Shown piece after piece: positions 51,601 to 62,400 of a DNA stretch of 64,000 bases (positions are counted from its first letter, which is position 1; every line of letters begins with the position of its first letter). The stretch lies in contig RQOL01000466.1 of the NCBI GenBank assembly GCA_013076295.1, positions 4,631,080-4,695,079 of the forward strand, in the 5' to 3' direction. The stretch is from Sanderia malayensis (taxonomy: Eukaryota; Cnidaria; Scyphozoa; Semaeostomeae; Pelagiidae). Made by a program: the position numbers and the translations under genes. A model generated the notes under the pieces. The model saw only the letters and a list, made by a program, of their open reading frames with translations. It did no database searches and was not told the DNA's origin.

Positions 51601-52517
51601 GGATAAATGTCCAGTTTGTGATTGTTGACGGTGACGTGGTGCATGGTTGACTGCATGGAGTTCATGAAGACAGTGTCCGGAACCCATATAGTGTCTGCTG
51701 GATGTTTTGTGCCGGCTGTAAGTGTCATTTCGCGCGTGAGGTTGTGTTGCAAGCGGTGGTCTCGCCATCTTTGACGAAAGAACATGTCCAGTGTGTATGC
51801 CTGTTTTGAAGAGAAGTTGGTAATAGATGTCCTATAGCAGATCGTTGCATAAAGACTACTGCAGCAATTACACTTCAATAGACTGCACAACAGATTACGG
51901 AGTAATAGAGAGATTGCATACGCATTGCCCAGAGATGATACATGGATTGACCCTGTTCGGCAAACGTATTACCTGAGGATTTACCTGCACAAAGATTGCA
52001 TCGAGAACGACGAGAACTTGCATAATGGTATAATGGTCGAGCCAGAAGACAAATGTTGCACAATGTAATGCTTACCATATTGAGAGTATCCAGTTTTCCA
52101 AATGACATGATGCTTGCATCGATAACCACACTTAATGAGTCACCTGCGTTGAAAAGTGTTTGAATTGTATCTATTGAATTGATGAATTTGATAGAAGAAC
52201 CTTACGTCATGTATCACAACACTGCAAGATAGGGGATGCCTCAGAGATGTCCCCTTTGTATGCAGCATTCAAGCCACAACAGTCACAGCGATGCTTGAAA
52301 TATCAGCTGCAATCAGACTGCTGCTGAAATGCTGCATTGAAACGTTTATTGGGATTCTGTAACTGCTAGTTGGTTCATTTGCTTTGTATTGCTACACGAA
52401 GTAATAGCATAATACCGTGTTATACCTGTGTAGTTTGGCCTCAGTCTGGCATCGTAGTTTGTCAGCATTTGTTTCAGCATGTTTGCGACTTCAAGATCAC
52501 TGTATACTGTTCTATTC
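48677..52517 (-). CDS. Cys-loop ligand-gated ion channel, glycine/GABA-A type (gene B; first exon not found)
   Basis: Exons 52517-52426, 52143-52076, 51800-51574, 51439-51357, 51133-51002, 50553-50407, 49754-49546 and 48982-48677 join in frame to about 420 residues lacking the signal peptide. Landmarks are [42 protein letters not shown], a Cys loop with YPMDTQ, TM1 ([20 protein letters not shown]), TPARV then ITTLLTV in TM2, [11 protein letters not shown] into TM3, and TM4 in the last exon ([19 protein letters not shown]). The PAR motif before TM2 is intact, as in anion-selective channels. Exon lengths 68, 227, 83, 132, 147 and 306 equal those of gene A, so the two are tandem duplicates. The TM3-TM4 loop differs fully in sequence. 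The signal peptide exon should lie right of 52517 but was not identified. Confidence 0.9.
49123..49292. mobile_element. inverted-repeat element copy, reverse orientation
   Basis: Begins ACAGTAAAAGCCCGCATACA AGAACC and contains AACAATAGTCTATTGTTATT and AACAGGCTGGATACA, the reverse of the core in the copy at 41790. It lies in the gene B intron 48983-49545. Confidence 0.65.
50131..50311. mobile_element. short inverted-repeat (MITE-like) element, second good copy
   Basis: Ends AGTAAACACCCGCCTATAAG and TATATGCGGGTGTTTACT pair with about one mismatch. The core matches the 41790 copy but carries an internal duplication of the TATGGTTCAAATACAATAG segment. It lies in the gene B intron 49755-50406. 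Confidence 0.8.
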
Positions 52518-53580
52518 CTGAGATATAGAAGACAAGCTTTCAAGAGCTACCCAGCATAAGAGAACAAGAGAGGAGTAAACACGAAGGGCTGTACCCCTAT
52601 AAAAATACCCTTCAAAACAAAACCATGTAGTATCTTACATGCTTTTTCTGATTCGAGTTAATCTCTTATGTAATCGAGTTGTTAAGGGTGATCTTGTGAT
52701 CAAAACTATGGACCTGGTACTGCGCTTATCAAACTATTAATCTTCTGTTAACAATTAAAATGTTTGGTGTTGTTTTGTCTGAATTGTGGAGCATCTACGC
52801 AGACCTTCTCTAAAAATACTTTCAATTCTCATTTGCGTTCAGTTTTGGGTTTAGCATTGTGATTGCCAAACAAAGCAAGAAACAGGTGCATGCTGACAAT
52901 GTTGAAGAAATTAATCAACCATATAAATCAAGCCTATTCGATGAATTTTCTTTAGGACTTTTAATTACGAAGTGGTCCTTTCAATTCACTGTGGCTCTAA
53001 TCAAAAGGACGGGAAGAATTCACTATCTTCAAATTCCCAAACACATTTAAAATTAATGATTATTTTGATAAATTTCACTGTGAAAAAACCATAACTGTTA
53101 TGTTCTGAATGGAAGCTTGTTTTTCAAACTCAATTTTCAACTAAGAAGGATGTCGGCAGGTCAGTGAAGCTTCATTTCTGCTTCCCCAATGGATAATTCT
53201 TTGAAACCATTCATTGACTAATGTGTCTATCGTTTCTGGTTCATTAAGCCCACAGCCAGCACTTGGACACTTTAGCATTTTCTCTCGTGTTTTCATCTGC
53301 CGGTTTAACAAGATTTATTTTTCACTTTAATGGTCGAAGGCAAAGCCCAGCACACATTCACCATGTCTTTACCTCTCGTAACAGTGCAATTCTCATATCT
53401 GAAGCAGGAAGTTATTGTTCTCAAAATCTAGCCGCAAATTACCCGATGCTAAATCAGTGTAACTTTCTACTGGTGAATTCTGGTGAATTCCATTGCTCCT
53501 GTAGGGCAATTCAGTTTCATGTACGTCAGGTTTAACGTTAAGTAAAGACATTAGTCTTCTCTACTAATCTATTAATGATG

Positions 53581-53622
53581 TTGCATCTATGGGTTACAGT
53601 TCTGTGTAACCCATAGATGCAA
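53581..53622. other. perfect 18-bp hairpin
   Basis: TTGCATCTATGGGTTACA (53581-53598), a 6-nt loop GTTCTG, then the exact reverse complement (53605-53622). Too short for a standard microRNA precursor unless flanks extend it. Function unknown. Confidence 0.9.
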
Positions 53623-54210
53623 TACAGTCCCAGTGTCATGGTTTTGAATGTTTGTTACATCGCAACGGTACATGTAACTATGGTGCAGTGGGGCTCACAT
53701 TTTAGTTGTACCCAAAGCCGTTGCTTTACCACCACCGAAAATTTGCTGTCGAAGTTCAACATTGTTCGCGATTGCTAGTTGGAGTTCCCCGTTTCCCCAA
53801 CCACTGTGCTTTTGATATAAATAAAATCGTCTTACCCTTTTGTGGTGCAGCCAAAGATGAGACAGTTGATTATCAACACGGTGAAATAATTTACTTTCCA
53901 AGCAGCGTTCACGCTCATTCTTATCACCTGCAAAGAATATCAGTGGAGCCTGTTATATTAGCAATCGTTACAAAACCTTGATTTTCTTTCGCAGGACTGT
54001 CCAGGCTTGGGCATCAGGCGATGATAATTCAACTTCAGCTACAATTACTTGGATCGATGCTTACAGTCACTCAGAAAGCTAATTACTGACAGCAACAACA
54101 ACATTTCTTTTGTCCATGCAAAGGAAATATCATTGATGAAATCAATTTGAGTGCGCAGGTGATTCGAGCTTATATATCAACTGACTTTCTATGCTTTGCT
54201 CTAGATAGTG

Positions 54211-54400
54211 CAGTCAACTCAACTCTGTCTAATTCGAACACCCTGGTGAAGTGTGAAAATGTTCGAATTACAAAAGGTTCGAATTATAGAGGTTTCTTTT
54301 ATAAGAATTGGTTCATTATTGATCCTTGAAGGGATGGAGAATTTCGTTCGAATTAGATAGAGTTCGAATTACGCGAGCTCGAACTATGCAGATTTGACTG
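54211..54400. mobile_element. pogo/mariner-like non-autonomous element
   Basis: Ends CAGTCAACTCAACTCTGTCT and GCAGATTTGACTG are inverted, and the interior repeats TTCGAATTA in both directions. CAGTCAAA termini with TCTAATTCGAAC interiors are typical of non-autonomous Tc1/mariner-pogo elements (established knowledge). The 190-bp length has no coding capacity. Confidence 0.65.
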
Positions 54401-57400
54401 TAGATCTTTAGATTGTATTAATGGACTAATGGAGTATTTCAGATAAGCAGACATAATAAGACATTGCAGAACAAAGCTCGAATGTTTACAGATTGATTCA
54501 GTTAGCTCCAGACACAGTAAAATGTAACTGGTAGTTGTAGACAATGACTTTAATGCGTTTATCTGCAGGTTTTTTAGTTTTTTGCTAGTTTTTCGACTTC
54601 ATACAGTCACCTGGAATTAAATATTGTGCTTTTTTGACAGACTTGATTCACCCACAGGGTATCTAAATGATATCCACAGGGTATCAGAGACTGTTTGACC
54701 TCGACTGTTTGAGTTTATATTCTTCGTCTAAAGTACTTGGTCTACTTGGTATAGGTATTCCAACAGGAGCTTTTGTCAACAAAACTAAGCATCCATTGAA
54801 AAATTGAGTTCGTCAGAAATCGTCTTACCGACTCAGATTTTAAGTACTTGTTGTGGTAATGCATTGTTAGTCGATAGTCAACAACATAAGCTTATTTTTA
54901 CCTGAATCCGAAGATTGAAGCCCTCACTTAGAGACGCCTTTCAGTGAAAAATTATGATGCGTCGAGTAGCTGAAATCTCCAGAAGGTTATTGCTTTTCTT
55001 TCGCTTCAAAATTAAAGTGTAAAACGACGAAATATAACAGGCTAGGTCAAGCAAATGATAAACGAATATCGATCTTCTAATTAATTAGTTATATGCGTCG
55101 GTGAATTAATCTACACTGGATGCCAAACATCAGCTTCGGCCATCGGTGAAATTTGCTTTGCGCATGTTAAAAGTTTGAATAGTTTCACCGATGGAGTATT
55201 GTTCATTAAGCAGGTTGTGGGATATAGAAAAGACCCCGGGGTTTCTGTGTTGACTTTTCATAATCGTATTGGTAGCTATGCTTGTAGTAGGTATGTAACT
55301 GCTGTGGGTTACATCTACAACCAATAGTCTGGTGGTTTTAAGTAGTGATTCATCCAATTATCCACAGTGCTAAAACCTATTCGTTTTCAATCAATCATTT
55401 AGTATAGTTTGTTTCAGTCAACCCGCGCCATATTGCAAGCTAACTCAATTCAACTCAACGAAGGAGAAGATGACTCGGTCAATGTGTATGCATCATATAG
55501 CTGTGTTAAGAATAATCTGTTTATACAGCAGGGAAGATAAGAATGTCAATTATCTTGCTGTTGTTTCCTCGTGACGTTGACAATGTGTTATTTGGTTATT
55601 TTACAGAGCGTTGTCCAATGTATGTTTTGTTCAAGTTTGGTGTTGTTTTTAAGAGTTTGAATAAGAAGTAACATAACGAATACCGTGGGAATCGCACGAG
55701 AGAGAAATATTCATGAAATAGAAAAAACCTAACGCTTAATATCTTAAAAAGATAATGACTCTATGATTTAAAATGTCTCATAATGCCTCGTAGTGATCGA
55801 AAACATACAAATTTCATCATTTGTTTCAGACTCTTGGTTGTCTAACACTGTGCTGTTAATACCAGAATAAGCAACTAGCATAATCGTGGAAAAAAAACTT
55901 TAAAGCAGCCTTTATAGATCTTCAAGGTATGTAACGTTTTTATCGATTAAAAACATGAGGACAGGTTCTTGCTCACATTTTCTATCGAATCCGTTGATAA
56001 CGAGGTTAATTATGAGAAAAATATTTTTGAAATTGTATTGCAATACATTGTCTCCCAAATGTTTAGAAACGATTCTGATTCTAGAAATTCCGTTAACCTC
56101 TCGTGTAGTTGTTAAGACAACGAATAGTTATAATTCTCTCATCACGAACGAAACTGTCCTTCCATTTCGCTTATCGTATTGTTTATCGTCGTTTTCAAAA
56201 CTCAAATTTTGGAATTTTAGAGAAGTATCCTTTTTAAATCAAGTTAAAAGTATTCTAAGCTGTGTATACAAACGAAATGTTAGGTTCCCTTCGAGCAGAA
56301 ATACTAAAAATTAGTCAGAAGCCTTTACTCACCACCGGCTACCCTTTCATTAGCTGCTACACTGGTTCATTGGAATTGCTAAGTCTATTCACAATTATGT
56401 GAGAGTTATGACATCTGCAACATCTGATATACACAAGAAGTTTTGATATAGTAGCCGGTGGGGCGATTAGGCAAGCCAATCCGATCAGAGAATTTCAAAT
56501 CCAATCCATCTTCAATTGAAATTTGTCAAATTGGGCTTTTCTTGACATTTCCATGTATCAATCATTCATGAGAAATAATTTTATTTGCTTTTAATACAAC
56601 ACAGCGTCTTTCATAGTCAATTTTGTAACATATTGCAGTAATGTGGGCAGGAAGAACATACAAAGAGCAACAGACCAAACAACTGTTTCTTGATGCGCTG
56701 TTTGCGCACCAAAAATCTTCAGATCTATGTCGTTAGGAGTGTTCAAAATTTCCCTTCTTTCCTTACAAACTTTCCACCCACGCAATATTTCCGAGTTGCG
56801 CTTTAATTTGCGAGCTTTGGCTTCAGTATTTGCTAATATTTATCTTAATTGGCCAACTTTGCAACTGAAAATCAAATTAAACATTATAAATTATCGTTTC
56901 GGAGGTCAACTGTGACAAAGCTTGTCTCACAGTCTTCCTCAGGCTATGCAAACACCACTCTACGCTATAGTAGATATTTTAGTATGTCTGAAGCTATAGT
57001 ATTTTGCCATTTGCAGCAGACAAACAGCATCGTACTTCATTGTTTTCGTTGTCTAATGATGTTGATCACCTGCTCAAAAGAGTATAGTGTCATTGCGTTT
57101 TTCTGACTCAAAATTCTCTTTCAATACATTGTGTTTTTATTTCGCTTCACTCCACATACCTTGTCCCTATTTTATAGCATGCATGGCAATTAATTGTCTT
57201 TAAGGAATCCATCTAATAGAACCAGCATTCTCAATCATCAGACAATGGTTGGCAACAACAAAGTGCAATTATCAACCAATCTCCATGTTTTGATTTAGAG
57301 AGACACAATGTAGCTTATTGTTGAGACTTGTTTTGCTTATAGATATGCAATGCATAAGAGCATCGTATATAAGCATGCTGTAAATAGGGCTATCAAGCAT

Positions 57401-57836
57401 TTAGGATCTAGGATATTGAATTGCTTTTTTGTCACAAACCATGATCTATTTATTAAGCCAAGCTTAGTAGGCTTTGGTGAAGCTTTAGGTAGACTTTAGT
57501 AGGAAGGATTGTGCAAATCTGCTTTTCGCGTAAGAAAAGATGCATAAGCATCTTTTCTTTGCAGATAATAAAAAAATAAAATTGGAATCTTTAATTAACT
57601 ACTTAAAAAAGTGAAAACAAAATAACAAGGTGGCATGTTGTTTTGCTACTATCTTTGCAAACAAAATAGTTAAAAAGTTGCCCTCTTTGATAGAGCGTGG
57701 TGCTTGGTGTCTTTTACGCCATGAAATCCTTAAAATTTTCTAGATGAGGACTTAAATCCCTTAGAATTTTCATAACAAGGTATGTAATTCATTTGGAACT
57801 CATTAGAGCTATTTTTGTTCAGAATTACGCAGGAAT

Positions 57837-57999
57837 CTAATTCCATCTGCCTGTAATTGTCCAAGTTGAACCAGTGCTGGGTGGATTTCTTTCAATACGA
57901 AGAGGGCATGGCACAAACTGTGGTCGACAGTTTTCTAAATTATTCACGAAGTATTTGATTTTGTACTGATTTAGCGCAATTCCTTCGTCTAATGCCTGT
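57837..57999 (-). other. candidate terminal coding exon, unrecognised
   Basis: On the minus strand an acceptor (GGGACTGCAG) precedes 163 bases reading 54 codons to a TAG: QALDEGIALNQYKIKYFVNN, then LENCRPQFVPCPLRIE and GSTWTITGRWN. Two cysteines, alternating polar and hydrophobic residues and the lack of AT-driven bias look protein-like. A second minus-strand segment at about 58371-58560 reads SPILPPLNITLKGKGHFEIE and ends near a possible donor, but the intron phases of the two do not match. A lipid-binding ML-type domain crossed my mind but I cannot support it. Confidence 0.27.
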
Positions 58000-58784
58000 C
58001 TGCAGTCCCAATTAGGATTTCAACTATCAACTAGAGAATAATGAACTTAGTTCATTATGGTCTCTCGCAGAATTAACGAGAAATCTCCTTCTTTTTCTGC
58101 AGACTTAATCGTGGATCAATTGCTCTCGTTTTTTGCACGTAAAGCGCTAATAAATATAACCTTGTTTACAACATAATTTACCAAAACATAATTATTGATT
58201 ATTCTTAGTCCAATTATATTTACGATTAAACAGAATCAGAGAAAATAGCCATACTTGTGGGACATGGTGTGTCATGTTCTGAAAAGTTTGCTTTACAAAA
58301 TTAAACATTTATAAAATTCAACAGCCTATTAGTGTATCATGCCCTGTTGTGAGCTCCCAGAAGCTCTCACTTAGATCGTTATCTTTGACCGGCTCATGGA
58401 TATACTCAATTTCAAAATGTCCTTTTCCTTTCAAGGTTATATTCAGAGGAGGCAGAATTGGAGATGCAAAGAAGAATGAAAATGTTTGTCTTTCTATTTT
58501 TCTTGGTGAGTTTTTGTCTTCCCCTCTTAGTTTCTTGATTTTATTTTCTCCATTTCTATGCCTCTATCCTTTTTTTATGAAAAGTTAAAGGCGCAGAAAT
58601 AATAACTGCTTGTGACTTCCCCTTCTTTCTTGACTCCATATCTTCCCTTCTCTCTCCCCTCTTTCTAATCTTGAGCTAAGCATGAATGGGTTAGTGCATA
58701 TTAGGTTATTTCCAACGGATCAAGGCCACACATTGTTTGTGTAATCTCATTTGTCGAGCAAGGAAAACTTTTAAAACTACGTAG

Positions 58785-58907
58785 GTCACTCGAGGAGGTA
58801 CTTTATTGCCAGATTAAGAGCATCGAGAGGTTTGAGCCGTGTAGCAGTGGCAAAGATTGCGCAATAGGAAATCTTCAGCAAATATCAAAGAAACGATTTA
58901 TTTTGAG
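58785..58907 (+). other. candidate coding exon, unrecognised
   Basis: Acceptor-like CTACGTAG precedes 123 bases that read SLEEVLYCQIKSIERFEPCS, then SGKDCAIGNLQQISKKRFIL, ending at a donor GTCAGT. It has three cysteines. A possible next piece after GCGTCAG at about 59156 reads in phase (SFGTFWQSREIGGSL) to a stop. The family is unknown and the opposite strand nearby also has candidate exons, so strand is uncertain. Confidence 0.25.
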
Positions 58908-59455
58908 GTCAGTTGTAATGAAATATTAATTCAAAAGGGCTTAAAACAACAGCAGATGGGCCCGAATTCTAATCAAAATGCGATTCCGAACTGCTCATAA
59001 GATCCAACTTTGCTGAATGAGCACGGGAGATTGACCAATCTAAAATCTCTGTTTATCCTTCATTTATTATAATCATTCAAATAAGTAGAAAAATTATAAA
59101 TAGTACACGCAACTTTATATGCAACACCTGCATTATGGTATAGGTTGCGTCAGTTTTGGAACGTTCTGGCAAAGTAGGGAAATTGGGGGATCGCTGGCTG
59201 GCCCTTGCTGACACTTTCTTTACGGCTTTCTTTACGGGTTCTATAATATTTTCTTCTATTTCATAATTATTTTTTTAGTTTAAGATTCAGCTATTGCCAG
59301 ATTGCCCGTCAAACTTACTAGCTTGAATCCCTGTGACCTGATTTTGACTGTTGATTTCAATTCAATCACCCTCCTTCATACATTTATTTTTTTACCACGT
59401 GCTAAGAGTTAAGCTTTTCTTTTTCTTTTTAAGATAAATTCTGCTTTTTGGTACC

Positions 59456-62400
59456 ATGACAGTAGAAAAAGAAGAAAAGTGCGAATTAACTTATGTCAGT
59501 ACCGGTTGCAATAGGGCATTGCATTGCTTAGCCTGGGGAAGGAACGACCTAATTGCATTTGGAGCAACGAATTCAATCGCAATTTATAGTCCCAAGGTGC
59601 GAACCCCTCTTTGCTCAGAATTGCATACTAGAACTCAGTCAAAAATTCATTTTGTTTTTAAACGTTTATTTTCTCTTATCATAGGAAAGGTCTGGAGCTG
59701 GCAGGATACGCCATTTATTGAATAAACACACGGGAAGGGTTGTTTGTGCCCATTGGCTTTCATCAAAGTCGGGTAAGGAACCATGCCATGCCATGCCGCT
59801 ATTGTTTCCCCTTCATATCCATTGAGAGACGTGACAATTTCGAATTATAAGCGTGCAGAGTATGTGCAAGTGCTTGTCGTCGTTTGTTTGCAAGTGAAGA
59901 AACCACAAAAACATTGCAAAAACGACAATGCCAGGCCAGACAACATCCACAATATAATATTAAGAGGCCTTGTCTTTTCATGCATGCTGTAAATGCTCTA
60001 TTATGCCCCCTCTCTACGTAGCCCTCTTTTTGAAAAATATTTTGAGCTCAGCCCCCTTTCTATGTTAAGCCTCCTCTCTGATAAGTCCTCCTCTTGAGCC
60101 CGAACTTAAGCACCTCCCCTGAGAACTTAATAGAGCTTTTGCAGTAATAAACATGCATAACACAAGGGAAGCATTTGACATGTTTTTATGATGTCATTTT
60201 CAGGTATTGAATCAGAATTAGCATCAGGATCTTCCGACAAATCAATCTGTGTCTGGAAAGTCAAAGATGACAATGTGCGAAAACACAATTTACAAGTTAA
60301 CATCTGATCTCTTCATCTGACATATCTGCAAATCTGCAGAAGATACCATACTTACAGAACAATTTCCGTCTATTTCCAGTGGATGCTTTGTCAGCAACTT
60401 CAAGGACATAAAGATGTTGTGTGTGCTCTCTCTTCTCTGGATTATCTTAACAATGAGCAAAAAGAAACAAATATTCTTGTATCATCTTCTGCAGATTCAT
60501 CAGTAATCATTTGGAAGAGAATATCTGCTGACCATTCCGGTATGTGTATAGCACTGTTATCATTTGATCATTTATTTGTTGTCCTACCATAATGGACAAA
60601 AGTTTTTAGGATAAATATTTGCCTTTTTCTGGAGACAACAATTTTTTTGAGAGGAGGGGGATGGAAGATGCAAAATATGCAAAAGTTGCAGGTGCCCAAG
60701 GATTTTTGTCTGCCGTTGTATAGTTATTAATAAAAAGCCTAGTTCATGTAAAAGTGCTGTATTTGAAAATTATTAATTCTTTGCAGAATTTGCAGCAATG
60801 CAAACACTAAGCTTGGGAAATGGATTTGCACTCTCACTGGCTTTGACTAAGCTGCCTGGAACTGAGTGTAAGTCTGTGTCTTATTGAAGGTTCATTGATA
60901 TGCCAATTTATATGCTGCATTTAGGGCGGGGAGTATGTTATGACATGCGTGATGTCCTTTTCGCATTAAACCTTTTATGATTTCTTAATTGTTGTTGCAG
61001 CTCCATTGCTGGCATGTGGATGTGATGATACGAAAATCCATTTGTTTGCAGAAAAATCAGAACATGTGAGCCTGTTGTCAAAAGTTTATTTCTTTGCACG
61101 TTGTTAAAGATATTTTCTACCAGTTAAAGATGCCTTCTGTGAGGTAGAAGTCTGAGTAAAAATATGTGATTGTTTATGCTCTGTTATTTGTCATTTTAGT
61201 TTGAGAAATTACAAGTTGTTAAGGGACATGAAGATTGGATACAGTCAATGGATTTCTCTCATTCAGGTTCGCAAACACTGCATCACAATACAGTTTTTAG
61301 AATATCACTAGTAACAAGGCCCCGGCCCCAAGGCACGCTAATTAATCCCGCACGAAAAGTGATTGGTCTAAATTTGGAAATAATTAAAATCCTATAAGGT
61401 ACAACACTCATTTGTCGGCACGTTAATTAATTGGTTAAAGTTAATCATTTGGTTAAAGTTTGGTACATCCTCATTAGGTCGATATTTCTCGGACATGCAA
61501 AGTAATAGACTTTCATTTGAAATTATATCATGTTTTGTTACTCTTCTTGTAGAGAGGAACGTTGACAAAAGATTTTATTATTATGACCTTTCTATCTCGC
61601 CCATTAGTTGTGAAAATCTGTAATTAAAGTTTTGTTGCGCTAATTTATTGCTGTTTTCTTTTGACAGATGATTCTTTTGTTTATTTGGCATCTGGTTCAA
61701 AGGACTGCTACATTCGAATTTGGAAGATCAGCAGTCAAAATAAGCAGGGTAAATGTGACGATGAACTTCAGCTTGAAGAACAAAAGTTACATTTGGGAGA
61801 AAAGGGTAAAATCATTTTCAATAGCATCATCTTATCTGTAATAATATCATTTTGCTCATCACAGTTTCTAGTATAGTAAGATAAATATTGTTTTAAAATG
61901 TTTGTAATGCATCATTTCTTTCCATTTTCTGTTCAGAGTATTCTGTTGTTCTTGAGTCTGTTCTTGCTGGTCATGAAGGGTGGGTAAATGGTGTACAATG
62001 GAAGAGAAGCTTTCAACAAGGTAAATATGCTTTAAATAAACCAGCCAGAATTATTGATCATAAAACAGATACTGGAGAAGAAGATATTTAAACATTTTGC
62101 CATTTCTTTATTTATCAACTGAGTGTTATTTGTACAAATCACCATCATTAAGTCGGCTGGATTTTTGGCGACCAAAACCCAAGCATAATTTTATATTCTT
62201 CTGCTAATGTTGATATAATGTTATGTTATGTTCGTGTGTCTAATATGAATATAATTCCATGTTATTCTATTCGTGTCATCCTTATAATATGCAAGGTTTA
62301 ATGATTCAAAGGATGGAATTTATCTGATCGAAACTTTTCAATTTCAGATGGGAAAACAACGCAGCCAATGACGATTCTGTCAGCAAGCATGGACAAGACC

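Larger units (their letters stand above)
52518..57836. other. long stretch without recognised genes
   Basis: It should contain the missing 5' exon and promoter of channel gene B. It holds a perfect 18-bp hairpin (53581-53622), a pogo/mariner-like element (54211-54400), a 12-bp inverted repeat (55140-55151 and 55183-55194), an element with 11-bp inverted ends CCACCGGCTAC/GTAGCCGGTGG (about 56331-56463) and a 12-bp hairpin at 57532-57559. Open frames here show no family resemblance. Confidence 0.45.
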
